From: UBA12202 sp002691725
Lineage (GTDB): Bacteria; Pseudomonadota; Alphaproteobacteria; Puniceispirillales; UBA1172
Direction of reading: 5' to 3'
Assembly: GCA_965660675.1 (NCBI GenBank)
Contig: CBFIAU010000006.1
Location: 1 to 64,000, forward strand
Length of the DNA: 64,000 nucleotides
Positions 52,779 through 62,029 of the stretch are shown here, in pieces. The first letter of the stretch is position 1. Each line of letters starts with the position of its first letter. Both the position numbers and the translations under genes were made by a program. Under the pieces are notes generated by a model. The model searched no databases and was not told the DNA's origin. It was given only the letters and a program-made list of their open reading frames with translations.

Positions 52779-53637
52779 TTGGCAACCCCAAATAAAAAAA
52801 GCACAAATATCGACAGCGACACTATTAAAACCCCGTATAGTGACATCGGTGCCAGTTCAACATCTGGCTCGACATCTGGTTCAGCATCTGGTCCAATATC
52901 TGGTTCCATGCTTGATGCCTTACCCGATAATAATCCCGTAAGGATGATCATGGCGGAACAGGATACCCCCTTTTCGCGGTGTTGTTCATGACGTCAATAA
53001 CAATCTGATGGCTATTTTTGCCGGCTGTGATCAGCTTGAACATTCAATTGATAGCCCCGAAGATTCGCGACCATTGCTTGAGTCTATCCGCAATCATATT
53101 GCTATGGCATCGCAGTTAGTTAATGATCTAACCCGAAATAATAATAGCGAAGATAATCAGGTTGTCATGACGCAGTATGAGCTGGAAAACCTGCTCAAAG
53201 GCATCGTGCCAAGTTTAACCCTTGTCACCTCGAATAAGGTTACCATTGAAATTGGTTCAATTATTACCACTCCCGTCTATATAAATCCGGTGTTACTGCA
53301 TCGGATTTTGTTACAATTTGTCCGCAATTCCATGGAAACTGGCGAAGATAGCATTGTCATTTTTATTTTGGTGCGTCATCGCGATGGCTGGTGTGAGTTA
53401 TCAATATCCGATAACGGCCCCGGCATCATAGGGATTCCTATTGACGATGTATTCAAGCCTGGAGTGTCATCCAAAAAAGACCATAATCGCAGGGGCTATG
53501 GATTATCTGCGGTGGCTTATGCGGTAGAAGCTTGGGGCGGCTCATTTGGGGCAAAGAACCTGCCCGGGAAAGGGTGCCGATTTTGGGTGACCTTTCCACT
53601 ACTTGATTTGGGCGTTAACGGATCAAGCAAAACCTAA
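52779..53637 (+). pseudogene. Short CckA-like histidine kinase with a single-base frameshift
   Basis: Two frames, 52779-52991 and the one entering before 53008, join if one G is restored near 52978-52979. The joined protein (about 286 aa, TTG start) has a Ser/Gly-rich leader (TSGSTSGSASGPISGS), an HDxNN H-box FSRGVVHDVNNNLMAIFAGC, dimerisation helices, and an ATPase domain: LLQFVRNSMETGEDS (N box), ISDNGPGI (G1), KPGVSSKKDHNRRGYGLSAV (G2). There is no transmembrane, PAS or receiver domain. Lying upstream of recA-alaS, the position of cckA in Caulobacter-type genomes, it may be a reduced CckA. Frame as it stands lacks the phosphorylated histidine in the long ORF. Confidence 0.75.
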
Positions 53638-53674
53638 TTCATTTTCAGCCTGATTTGTCTGAATTTTAATATGA

Positions 53675-53731
53675 GAACAAATCGTGAAAATAATACTTGC
53701 ATAAAAGAACAAAACGTGAATATATATGTTC
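53675..53731 (+). promoter_or_regulatory. recA promoter with two tandem SOS-box-like repeats
   Basis: GAAC-N7-GAAA at 53675-53689 and GAAC-N7-GAAT at 53707-53721 are near-identical (AGAACAAAWCGTGAAWAT) and lie 32 bases apart, about three helical turns. GAACN7GAAC, equal to GTTCN7GTTC on the other strand, is the alphaproteobacterial LexA site. The second box covers the spacer of a possible promoter, TTGCAT at 53697-53702 and TATATA at 53721-53726. A GTTC at 53728-53731 adds a third half-site. LexA control of recA is inferred. Confidence 0.6.
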
Positions 53732-53838
53732 TCCATTGATAAATACTGATCCAATGCGGATGGCCAGACGGTTTTAATTTATTTGGTTGATTATGTGTTT
53801 GTAACCAACTGGTGTTCGTGTCAAAAAGGGAGAGCATA

Positions 53839-54963
53839 ATGTCCACATCAACAGCGAATGTCATAAAAATGTCTGCATCTAAAACTGAAAAATTAAAAGC
53901 GTTAGAATCGGCTATTGGTCAGATTGAGAAAGCCTTTGGCAAAGGGTCAGTGATGAAACTTGGCCAGAGCGATACCGCCGTCGATGTAGAGGCGGTTTCA
54001 ACAGGTTCTTTAGGGCTGGATATAGCGCTGGGCATTGGCGGTCTGCCGAAAGGCCGCATTGTTGAGATTTATGGACCGGAGTCATCAGGCAAAACAACGC
54101 TGGCTCTGCATGCTGTTGCTGAGGCGCAAAAATCTGGCGGTGTTTGTGCTTTTGTTGACGCAGAACATGCGCTTGATCCGGGATATGCCAAAAAACTTGG
54201 GGTCAATTTGGATGAACTTTTGATCTCGCAACCTGATAGTGGCGAACAAGCGCTTGAGATTACTGACACGCTTGTCCGTTCAACATCGGTTGATATCGTC
54301 GTTGTAGATTCGGTTGCCGCTTTAGTGCCGCGAGCAGAGCTTGAGGGTGAGATGGGTGATACGCATGTTGGCTTGCAGGCGCGGTTAATGTCACAAGCTT
54401 TGCGTAAACTGACAGCGACAATAGCTAAATCGAATTGTATGGTCATCTTTATTAACCAGATACGGCTGAAAATTGGGGTTATGTTTGGAAATCCTGAAAC
54501 AACAACTGGCGGTAATGCGCTGAAATTCTATGCCTCAGTGCGCCTGGATATCCGCCGTATCGGTGCCATTAAAGACAAGGATGAAGTGGTTGGCAATCAA
54601 ACCCGCGTCAAGATTATCAAAAATAAAGTCGCCGCCCCATTCCGGCAGGCTGAGTTTGATATCATGTATGGTGAGGGCATTTCCAAATCAGGTGAGCTGA
54701 TTGATCTTGGAGTTGCGGCTAATCTCATTGAAAAGTCTGGATCATGGTATTCCTACAAAACTCAGCGTATCGGGCAGGGGCGCGAAAACGCTAAACAATT
54801 CATGATGGAAAACCCGAATATAGCTGATGAGGTGGAACACGCCTTACGGCAGAATGCGGGATTGTTTGAAACCGTCATGCTTGAGCCAAGCTCTGATGAT
54901 AAAAATGATGATAACAATGCGCCAGATGCGCCAGATGCACCGGATGCGCCAGAAAATCAGTAA
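53839..54963 (+). CDS. recA: Recombinase A
   Basis: DNA strand-exchange and SOS coprotease. Start at ATG 53839 preceded by AAGGGAG; the longer frame from 53812 is not supported. Motifs: RIVEIYGPESSGKTTLALHA (Walker A near residue 80), VVVDSVAALVPRAELEGEMG, INQIRLKIGVMFGNPETTTG and ARAILKNP-free core ending with a lysine-rich region. 374 aa. The tail has a repetitive acidic extension (four DAP-type units). Followed by alaS. Confidence 0.97.
   Translation: MSTSTANVIKMSASKTEKLKALESAIGQIEKAFGKGSVMKLGQSDTAVDVEAVSTGSLGLDIALGIGGLPKGRIVEIYGPESSGKTTLALHAVAEAQKSGGVCAFVDAEHALDPGYAKKLGVNLDELLISQPDSGEQALEITDTLVRSTSVDIVVVDSVAALVPRAELEGEMGDTHVGLQARLMSQALRKLTATIAKSNCMVIFINQIRLKIGVMFGNPETTTGGNALKFYASVRLDIRRIGAIKDKDEVVGNQTRVKIIKNKVAAPFRQAEFDIMYGEGISKSGELIDLGVAANLIEKSGSWYSYKTQRIGQGRENAKQFMMENPNIADEVEHALRQNAGLFETVMLEPSSDDKNDDNNAPDAPDAPDAPENQ
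54919..54954 (+). repeat. Four 9-bp tandem units encoding the RecA tail
   Basis: GCGCCAGAT repeats four times (54919-54954, the third with two changes and the last ending GAA), encoding alternating Ala-Pro-Asp residues in the acidic C-terminus of RecA. It adds charge that in other RecA proteins tunes DNA binding, and may vary in length between strains. Confidence 0.75.
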
Positions 54964-55149
54964 TTGCGAAAATCAGGTTATCCTATCGCCTGATATTGCC
55001 ACCAGATAAATAGCTGATCAATAGCGGCTAATGAGGCGGTAAATACAGTGATAGGGTAACGAGTTTAGATATTTTCACATAAATTGTATGTGTTTTCTGG
55101 ACAAAACTGCTCATCTTTTCTACATCTGTTGCAGACAAAGGAAGATGAC

Positions 55150-57813
55150 ATGCTGACTGTTAACGATATTCGCAAAGCGTTTCTGGATTATTTTCATGCT
55201 AACGCGCATGAGGTAGTCGCCTCTAGCCCGCTAGTGCCGCATAATGACCCGACCCTGTTATTTACCAATGCAGGCATGGTGCAATTTAAAAATGTATTTA
55301 CTGGGGCTGAGAGCCGTGCCATCCCGCGTGCCGTCACGTCCCAAAAATGTGTTCGTGCTGGCGGCAAGCATAATGACCTTGAAAATGTTGGTCATACGGC
55401 GCGTCACCATACGTTTTTTGAAATGCTGGGCAATTTCTCTTTTGGCGATTATTTCAAAGAAAACGCGATTGAACTTGCCTGGAATCTCATCACGAAAGAG
55501 TTTGGATTACACAAAGATAAGCTCCTCGTCACCATATATCATGATGATGATGAAGCGGCCAATTATTGGAAATCTATTGCCGGGCTTTCGGATGACCGCA
55601 TAATCCGCATTGCCACCTCAGATAACTTTTGGTCAATGGGTGATGTTGGCCCTTGTGGCCCGTGTTCGGAGATTTTTTACGATCATGGTGATCATATTCC
55701 GGGCGGTCCTCCGGGGTCACCTGATGAAGATGGTGATCGATTTATTGAGATCTGGAACCTGGTTTTTATGCAATATGAGCAAAAATCGCTCGATGAGCGG
55801 GTCTCATTGCCTAGCCCTTCTATTGATACTGGCATGGGCATTGAGCGTATTGCCGCCATTATGCAAGGCAAGCACGACAATTATGACATTGATTTGATGC
55901 AGCATTTAATAGCCTCATCGGCGCATCATGCCAATGTTGATATTGATGGCGAGCATAAAGTATCGCACCGCGTTATTGCTGACCATTTGCGCTCATCCTG
56001 CTTTTTGATTGCTGATGGGGTGCTGCCGTCTAATGAGGGCAGAGGCTATGTGTTGCGGCGTATCATGCGCCGAGCCATGCGCCACGCGCATCAGATGGGC
56101 TGTCGTGAGCCGCTAATGCATAAACTTGTGCCAGCGTTGATTGAGACTATGGGCGGCCATTATACCGAATTAGGCCGTGCCGAAGCCTTGATGACAGAGA
56201 TTCTAAAGCTGGAAGAAACACGGTTCAAAGACACCCTTGATCGCGGCTTGAAAATTTTGATGGAAGAAGTTGATAAAAATCCAACCTCGCAGACGCTTGA
56301 CGGGCAGGTGGCGTTTAAGCTTTATGACACATATGGATTTCCGATTGATTTAACACAAGATGTGTTGCGCGGTCAGGGCTGGACTGTTGACCAGGCCGGT
56401 TTTGATACGGCGATGGAAAAACAGAAAGCCGCCGCCAGAAAAGCCTGGTCGGGCACAGGTGATAAAGGCATGTTACCAGTTTATCTGCAGGTTGCTGAGA
56501 AGGCAGGCGCAACCGAGTTTTTGGGATATACCACGACAACCGCTAATGGCATGGTAGTGGCCTTGATCAAAGACGAGGCTGAGGCGACCACTGTTAATGC
56601 TGGTGAGAGTGCCATATTAGTGACGAACCAGACGCCATTTTATGCCGAATCTGGTGGTCAGATTGGTGATACAGGCATCATTCTTGATGAGTTGAGCGGC
56701 GATAAACTAGCTGAGGTTACGGATACTTGGAAAACACCATCAGGTGTATTTTTTCATGTTATTTCAGCGCATAAAAATATAGAGTTAAACCAATCATGTA
56801 AGTTTGTTGTTGATCATGAACGGCGTCAGTATCTCAAATGCAATCACTCTGCCACGCATTTATTGCAAGAGGCTTTGCGTGAGGTGCTGGGCACCCATGT
56901 CATGCAGAAAGGCTCATTGGTTAGCCCTGATCGCCTGCGCTTTGATTTTAGTCACACAAAACAAGTGAACAGCAATGAATTGGCCAGTATTGAAGCCATA
57001 GTGAATCATCGGCTGATGATTAATTCAGATGTGACAACGCGCCTGATGACCCAAGATGATGCGATTGCAGAAGGCGCGCTTGCTCTCTTTGGCGAGAAAT
57101 ATGGCGATGAAGTAAGGGTTGTGTCAATGGGTGGCTCGACTAAGCACGAAGGCCGCGCGGCATGGTCAGTTGAGCTTTGTGGCGGTACCCATGTGTCTCA
57201 AACTGGCGAAATTGGTCTCTTTAAGATCATTTCTGAAACTGCGGTGGCTGGCGGTGTTCGCCGAATTGAAGCGGTTACAAATGATGGGGCGATGCGCTGG
57301 ATTAATGATCGGCTGACTATCCTTAATGCTTCATCACAGCTCTTGAAAACAACGCCGGAACAGCTCTCATCTCGTCTTGATATTTTGCTGCAAGAACGCC
57401 GGCAGGCTGAACAAATGATTGCTGATCTTCGCCGCAAATTAGCTGAAGGTGGCGGTGATGCAAGCAGCGCTTTGCAGCGTGATATTGGCGATCTCAAATT
57501 GACTGGCCGCATTTTAACGGACACGCCAGCAAAAGACCTCAAATCAATTGCTGACACGATGATAAAGCAAGCCAAGGGTGCTGTCATGCTGGTCTCCAGC
57601 ATGGATGGCAAAGCATCGCTTGTTGTCGCGATTAGCCCAGATGCAACGGATCAGCTTAATGCGGTTGATCTGGTTCGGATTGGCGCTGAACATTTAGGCG
57701 GCAAGGGTGGCGGCGGTCGCCCTGAAATGGCACAGGCTGGTGGCTCTGACCCTGATAAGGCTGAGGATGCTATTAACGCCATAATGGATGCGATTGAAAC
57801 CACTTTAATTTAA
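55150..57813 (+). CDS. alaS: Alanyl-tRNA synthetase
   Basis: Class II synthetase of 887 aa. The ATG at 55150 follows AAGGAAG and starts MLTVNDIRKAFLDYFHANAH; an extension from 55084 is not supported. Catalytic domain: PLVPHNDPTLLFTNAGMVQF, RVTSQKCVRAGGKHNDLENV-like TSQKCVRAGGKHNDLENVG and GRGYVLRRIMRRAMRHAHQM; editing domain: CNHSATHLLQEALREVLGTH and SVELCGGTHVSQTG with the HxxxH...C..H zinc site; C-Ala domain ends GGKGGGGRPEMAQAGGSDP. Its gene follows recA, as in other Alphaproteobacteria. Confidence 0.97.
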   Translation: MLTVNDIRKAFLDYFHANAHEVVASSPLVPHNDPTLLFTNAGMVQFKNVFTGAESRAIPRAVTSQKCVRAGGKHNDLENVGHTARHHTFFEMLGNFSFGDYFKENAIELAWNLITKEFGLHKDKLLVTIYHDDDEAANYWKSIAGLSDDRIIRIATSDNFWSMGDVGPCGPCSEIFYDHGDHIPGGPPGSPDEDGDRFIEIWNLVFMQYEQKSLDERVSLPSPSIDTGMGIERIAAIMQGKHDNYDIDLMQHLIASSAHHANVDIDGEHKVSHRVIADHLRSSCFLIADGVLPSNEGRGYVLRRIMRRAMRHAHQMGCREPLMHKLVPALIETMGGHYTELGRAEALMTEILKLEETRFKDTLDRGLKILMEEVDKNPTSQTLDGQVAFKLYDTYGFPIDLTQDVLRGQGWTVDQAGFDTAMEKQKAAARKAWSGTGDKGMLPVYLQVAEKAGATEFLGYTTTTANGMVVALIKDEAEATTVNAGESAILVTNQTPFYAESGGQIGDTGIILDELSGDKLAEVTDTWKTPSGVFFHVISAHKNIELNQSCKFVVDHERRQYLKCNHSATHLLQEALREVLGTHVMQKGSLVSPDRLRFDFSHTKQVNSNELASIEAIVNHRLMINSDVTTRLMTQDDAIAEGALALFGEKYGDEVRVVSMGGSTKHEGRAAWSVELCGGTHVSQTGEIGLFKIISETAVAGGVRRIEAVTNDGAMRWINDRLTILNASSQLLKTTPEQLSSRLDILLQERRQAEQMIADLRRKLAEGGGDASSALQRDIGDLKLTGRILTDTPAKDLKSIADTMIKQAKGAVMLVSSMDGKASLVVAISPDATDQLNAVDLVRIGAEHLGGKGGGGRPEMAQAGGSDPDKAEDAINAIMDAIETTLI

Positions 57814-57895
57814 GCGGCAGATGCGGATATAGACCAAAGCTTAGGCCTCTATGCTCTGGTCTATATCTTAATGAAATATGTGCTTAATATCGCTT

Positions 57896-59110
57896 TTACG
57901 CCATTGCCGCCTTGAGGTTACGGTCAATCGCATCAAGGAAGCCATCTGTTGTTAGGAAAGGCTGATCCTTGCTGATCAAAAGCGCTAAATCTTTGGTCAT
58001 CTCGCCAGTTTCCACGGTATTAACACAAACATCTTCAAGCGTCTTAGCAAATGCCGCCAGTTCAGGTGTATCATCAAATTTAGCCCGATAAGACAGCCCT
58101 TGTGTCCATGCGAAAATGGAGGCGATAGGGTTGGTCGAGGTCGGCTTGCCGGCCTGATGCTGACGATAATGGCGAGTCACCGTGCCGTGCGCGGCCTCTG
58201 CCTCAACGGTTTTGCCATCAGGCGTCATCAGCACAGATGTCATCAGACCAAGTGAGCCAAAACCTTGGGCAACAGTATCTGACTGCACGTCACCATCATA
58301 ATTTTTACAGGCCCAAACAAACTTGCCATTCCATTTCAGCGCTGAGGCAACCATGTCGTCAATCAAGCGATGTTCATATTCAATGCCTTTCGCATCAAAG
58401 GCTGATTTAAACTCATTCATGAAAATCTCTTCAAAGATATCTTTGAAGCGGCCATCATAGGCTTTCAGAATTGTGTTTTTAGTCGATAAATAGACAGGCC
58501 AGCCAAGGTTTAATCCATAATTAAAGCAAGCCCGAGCAAAGCCACGAATAGACTCGTCCAGATTATACATCCCCATTGCGATACCACTGTCAGGAAACTG
58601 AAAAATCTCATGCGTGACCGCATCACTGCCATCATCAGGCGTAAAGGTGAGGGTGAGTTTGCCCGGCCGATCAACCAGAAAATCAGTGGCCCGATATTGA
58701 TCACCAAAAGCATGACGGCCAATAACAATTGGATCAGTCCAGTTAGGCACTAATCGGGGGACATTTTGACAAATAATCGGCTGACGGAATACGGTGCCGC
58801 CAATAATGTTTCGAATAGTACCATTTGGCGAGCGATACATGCGGTTGAGATTAAATTCCTCCACGCGCGCCTCATCAGGTGTGATCGTCGCGCATTTAAT
58901 CCCTACGCCATATGTTTTGATCGCGTTCGCAGCATCCACCGTCACTTGATCATCGGTTTCGTCTCTGTATTCCATCCCCAAATCATAATATTTAAGATCA
59001 ATATCCAGATAAGGATAGATGAGCTTTTCTTTAATTTTTTGCCAAATGATGCGCGTCATTTCATCGCCATCAAGTTCAACAACAGGATTTTTCACAGTGA
59101 TTTTAGACAT
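57896..59110 (-). CDS. icd: NADP-dependent isocitrate dehydrogenase
   Basis: TCA-cycle enzyme, 404 aa, of the eukaryote-like subfamily common in Alphaproteobacteria: VVELDGDEMTRIIWQKIKEK at the start, NLNRMYRSPNGTIRNIIGGT near residue 88, NYDGDVQSDTVAQGFGSLGL with the metal-binding aspartates, and EAAHGTVTRHYRQHQAGKPT with NPIASIFAWTQGL. Convergent with alaS. Its 5' side carries an unusual tandem 14-bp repeat. Confidence 0.97.
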   Translation of the reverse strand: MSKITVKNPVVELDGDEMTRIIWQKIKEKLIYPYLDIDLKYYDLGMEYRDETDDQVTVDAANAIKTYGVGIKCATITPDEARVEEFNLNRMYRSPNGTIRNIIGGTVFRQPIICQNVPRLVPNWTDPIVIGRHAFGDQYRATDFLVDRPGKLTLTFTPDDGSDAVTHEIFQFPDSGIAMGMYNLDESIRGFARACFNYGLNLGWPVYLSTKNTILKAYDGRFKDIFEEIFMNEFKSAFDAKGIEYEHRLIDDMVASALKWNGKFVWACKNYDGDVQSDTVAQGFGSLGLMTSVLMTPDGKTVEAEAAHGTVTRHYRQHQAGKPTSTNPIASIFAWTQGLSYRAKFDDTPELAAFAKTLEDVCVNTVETGEMTKDLALLISKDQPFLTTDGFLDAIDRNLKAAMA

Positions 59111-59123
59111 TGTACCCCCTTTG

Positions 59124-59193
59124 TAAATGAATCATCGTAAATAAGTCATAGTAAATAAATCACACTAAATAAATCACACTAAATAATTCACAC
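59124..59193. repeat. Five tandem 14-bp repeats upstream of icd
   Basis: Units of the form TAAATAAATCACAC occur five times without gap (59124-59137, 59138-59151, 59152-59165, 59166-59179, 59180-59193); the first two and the last are imperfect. The array fills most of the 91-base gap between icd and the upstream LOG gene on the same strand, so it lies in the icd leader/promoter. Confidence 0.85.
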
Positions 59194-59201
59194 TAGTCTG
59201 A

Positions 59202-59780
59202 TCATAAGTTCGATATTGGATTTTCAGATTGATCTCGCTTTGCCATGATATCATCAAGGGCGTCGGCAACATCATTAAGTGAAGATAGCGGCTCAAAAAG
59301 GGATAAATGCTGTGGGTGGATAAAGCCAGAGCTAGAAGCATGAGCAAACATAGCCAGCATATAATCCCAGTAGCCATCAGGATTAAAAATAAAAATCGGT
59401 TTGCTGATAACCTTTAACTGGCACCATGTCAGCACCTCAATCATTTCTTCCATTGTTCCAAAGCCGCCAGGCAAAACGATAAACGCATCAGCTTCCTCAT
59501 ACATCATTTGTTTGCGCTGATGCATATTTTCCGTAATCGTAAGTTTGCTAATATCCTCGTTAGCGACTTCCAGGTTTTGTAAAAATCTTGGAATAATTCC
59601 ATGGACACTGCCGCCATGTGATAAGGCACCTGATGCCGATGCTCCCATCATGCCAGTGCTACCACCACCATAGATAAATCCCATATGGCGGGCAGCGATC
59701 ATTGCGCCAATACGTTCAGCCATAACAAGCAATTCGGGTGACGTGGCGGCAGATGATCCTGAAAATACACAAATATTCAT
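59202..59780 (-). CDS. LOG-family cytokinin riboside 5'-monophosphate phosphoribohydrolase
   Basis: Nucleotide hydrolase releasing a base from (modified) nucleoside monophosphates. The family marks are CVFSGSSAATSPELL, FIYGGGSTGMMGASASGALS near residue 38, MHQRKQMMYEEADAFIVLPG and the catalytic PGGFGTMEEMIEVLTWCQL (PGGxGTxxE). 192 aa. In bacteria the LOG enzymes may act on AMP-type products; the physiological substrate is unknown. Diverges from the LysM gene. Confidence 0.9.
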   Translation of the reverse strand: MNICVFSGSSAATSPELLVMAERIGAMIAARHMGFIYGGGSTGMMGASASGALSHGGSVHGIIPRFLQNLEVANEDISKLTITENMHQRKQMMYEEADAFIVLPGGFGTMEEMIEVLTWCQLKVISKPIFIFNPDGYWDYMLAMFAHASSSGFIHPQHLSLFEPLSSLNDVADALDDIMAKRDQSENPISNL

Positions 59781-59852
59781 GACATATCCAATTTTGATGA
59801 CGTTGCCATTATGGATATGATAGGGTATTCTTTAAAAAAGGGGAAATTACAA

Positions 59853-60962
59853 ATGAAAAACCTACCTTTGATCTTGACCGCCATTGTAGCTGCCTTTTCC
59901 CTGATTGTTCTTGGTGTATATCTATATCAGACAGCACCAGAAAATAACACCCCTAACTTACCCGATAAGGGGCAAGATACCGCTGTTGTGGAGCCTGATA
60001 ATTCACTATCCTCAACGCTTACGTCTGATGAAAACGCATCGGAGGACGCTGCGGCAGATAACACTTCTGCTGATAGTGATGAGCAATTTGTCTCGGTTGA
60101 ACTCGTCAATGTATCTCCTGATGGCATTATTGTATTAAGCGGTCAGTCTAATCCCGAAAACAAAATCAAAGTTCATCATAAAGATGATCTGATTGCCTCA
60201 GCCAAAGTAAATAAAAATGGTGATTGGGCGGCTGTTCCTGACGCCCCACTGGCGGCTGGCACATATTTGCTGACAGTCACTGCCAGCTCCCCTGATGGCG
60301 ACAGCATTAGCGCCCAACGTGATGTCGTTGTGGTCATTCCCGAAGATGATGATACGGCGCCGTTGGTGGCCTTGGTTCCTTCAGAAGAAGCAGGTGAATC
60401 AGAAGCCGAGCTATTGCAATCACCGTTAACTGAAAATCCTGATGATAGCGCTATTTCAGTAACTGACAACTCAGTTATTGCCGTTGATCCTACTGTTCCC
60501 GACGATATGGTCGCTGATCCGTCGCTTCCGCCTAAAGTCACTATTCGGATAATAGAAGCCTTATCAGATGATCGAATGGCTATATCCGGGTTTCGGCAAG
60601 GCTCAGGTGATATAGCGGTTACGGTCGACAACGTCCCTGCCACGGTAACGATTAATCCTGAGGGTTATCTCGCCGAAGCTAATATTCCGGACAAAAACAG
60701 GTTTACTGTTGCTGTTGTCATGACAGATGACAATGGCGATACGCTAGCCTCTGCCAGTATTGTTCTTAACAAGGCTAAATTGGATGAAACGCTGGACGGT
60801 AATACGCTTGTAGTTGTCCAGAAAGGTGATGCCTTGTGGCGGATTGCATATCGAACCTATGGCCAAGGCATAAAATATATTGATATTTTTAGCTCAAATG
60901 CTAATGAGATTAATGACCCTGACCTGATTTACCCTGATCAGATTTTCATTATTCCCAATTGA
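59853..60962 (+). CDS. LysM-domain envelope protein with Ig-like repeats
   Basis: The ATG at 59853, behind AAGGGG, starts right at the membrane anchor (LPLILTAIVAAFSLIVLGVY, residues 4-23); the longer frame from 59811 is not supported. An acidic Ser/Asp/Glu-rich segment, two Ig-like repeats (DGIIVLSGQSNPENKIKV; DDRMAISGFRQGSGDIAVTV) and a C-terminal LysM (VVVQKGDALWRIAYRTYGQG, YIDIFSSNANEINDPDLIYP) follow. A peptidoglycan-binding role is predicted. 369 aa. Confidence 0.88.
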   Translation: MKNLPLILTAIVAAFSLIVLGVYLYQTAPENNTPNLPDKGQDTAVVEPDNSLSSTLTSDENASEDAAADNTSADSDEQFVSVELVNVSPDGIIVLSGQSNPENKIKVHHKDDLIASAKVNKNGDWAAVPDAPLAAGTYLLTVTASSPDGDSISAQRDVVVVIPEDDDTAPLVALVPSEEAGESEAELLQSPLTENPDDSAISVTDNSVIAVDPTVPDDMVADPSLPPKVTIRIIEALSDDRMAISGFRQGSGDIAVTVDNVPATVTINPEGYLAEANIPDKNRFTVAVVMTDDNGDTLASASIVLNKAKLDETLDGNTLVVVQKGDALWRIAYRTYGQGIKYIDIFSSNANEINDPDLIYPDQIFIIPN

Positions 60963-60967
60963 TATAA

Positions 60968-61579
60968 ATGCTGGATACGCGAATAAGACCTGCTGTTGAA
61001 ATTGCTCTGCTTTACCCGGCACGGGCATTGCATCGGCTAGGGGTTAGCGCCAATGTCATCACTGCGGTTGGCGCTATCATCGGATTGCTGGCATTTTGCA
61101 TGATCTGTTTAGGATTTTATCAACTGGCCATTGTTTGTATTTGCCTGAACCGTCTGGCAGATGGCTTGGATGGCGCGGTCGCCCGATTAGCTGGCGCCAC
61201 CGACTTAGGTGGATACCTGGATATTGTTTTCGATTTTATGTTCTATGCGTCAATTCCATTAGGCTTTGCCTTTGCTGATCCGGCATATGCCCAGATCGCG
61301 GCATTTTTAATTTTTTGTTTCATTGGCACAGGCTCATCCTTTCTGGCCTTTGCTATCATTGTGGCAAAACATGATTTGCAAATGGAAAGCCAACAGAAAA
61401 AGTCTTTTTATTATCTAGGTGGGTTGACCGAAGGCGCGGAAACGATTGGCTTTCTGATCTTGATATGCGTCTTTCCGTCATGGTTTTTCTGGCTTTCCCT
61501 TGGCTTTGGCTGTTTATGTCTGATCACCACAGCAACACGCATTTTTATGGCGGTTGATACCTTTTCTTCGCGCCAATAG
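60968..61579 (+). CDS. CDP-alcohol phosphatidyltransferase family protein (YnjF-like)
   Basis: Inner-membrane lipid-synthesis enzyme of about five helices, 203 aa. The motif is DGLDGAVARLAGATDLGGYL followed by DIVFDF, i.e. DG-x2-DG-x2-AR with x7 before glycine, one shorter than the commonest form, and the two later aspartates. FIGTGSSFLAFAIIVAKHD and SFYYLGGLTEGAETIGFLIL resemble YnjF. Substrate alcohol unknown. It follows the LysM gene by five bases. Confidence 0.87.
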   Translation: MLDTRIRPAVEIALLYPARALHRLGVSANVITAVGAIIGLLAFCMICLGFYQLAIVCICLNRLADGLDGAVARLAGATDLGGYLDIVFDFMFYASIPLGFAFADPAYAQIAAFLIFCFIGTGSSFLAFAIIVAKHDLQMESQQKKSFYYLGGLTEGAETIGFLILICVFPSWFFWLSLGFGCLCLITTATRIFMAVDTFSSRQ

Positions 61580-61612
61580 GTGCTTATATCGATTAAAGGA
61601 ATGGAGATTAGC

Positions 61613-62029
61613 ATGACAAAAATAATCAAATCCGAAGATGAATGGAAATCCAGGCTCACCGATGAGCAATATCAGGTGACGCGACAGCATGGCACTGAAC
61701 GGGCTTTTACTGGCGCTTATTGGGATAATAAAGCCGCTGGCCGCTATAATTGTATTTGTTGCGGGGAAGAGCTGTTTTCATCAGACACTAAATATGATTC
61801 GGGTTCTGGCTGGCCAAGTTTCTGGGAACCTGTCAGCACGGAAAAGGTTGAGACGACAACCGATCGTTCCTTTTTCATGACGCGAACCGAAGTGCATTGC
61901 GCTAAATGTGACGCGCATTTGGGACATATCTTTCCTGATGGACCAGAGCCAACAGGTGAGCGGTTTTGTATCAATTCGGCGTCACTTCAATTTCAGCCTG
62001 ACAGCAAATCAGCATCCGATAGTGATTAA
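61613..62029 (+). CDS. msrB: Peptide methionine-R-sulfoxide reductase
   Basis: Repairs the R form of methionine sulfoxide. Start ATG at 61613 behind GGAG; upstream in-frame codons are not preferred. Zinc ligands occur as CICCGEELF and CAKCDAHLGH; the structural stretch is YDSGSGWPSFWEPV, and the catalytic cysteine is in GERFCINSASL near residue 120. 138 aa. Its end overlaps the convergent pxpA by 4 bases. Confidence 0.96.
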   Translation: MTKIIKSEDEWKSRLTDEQYQVTRQHGTERAFTGAYWDNKAAGRYNCICCGEELFSSDTKYDSGSGWPSFWEPVSTEKVETTTDRSFFMTRTEVHCAKCDAHLGHIFPDGPEPTGERFCINSASLQFQPDSKSASDSD

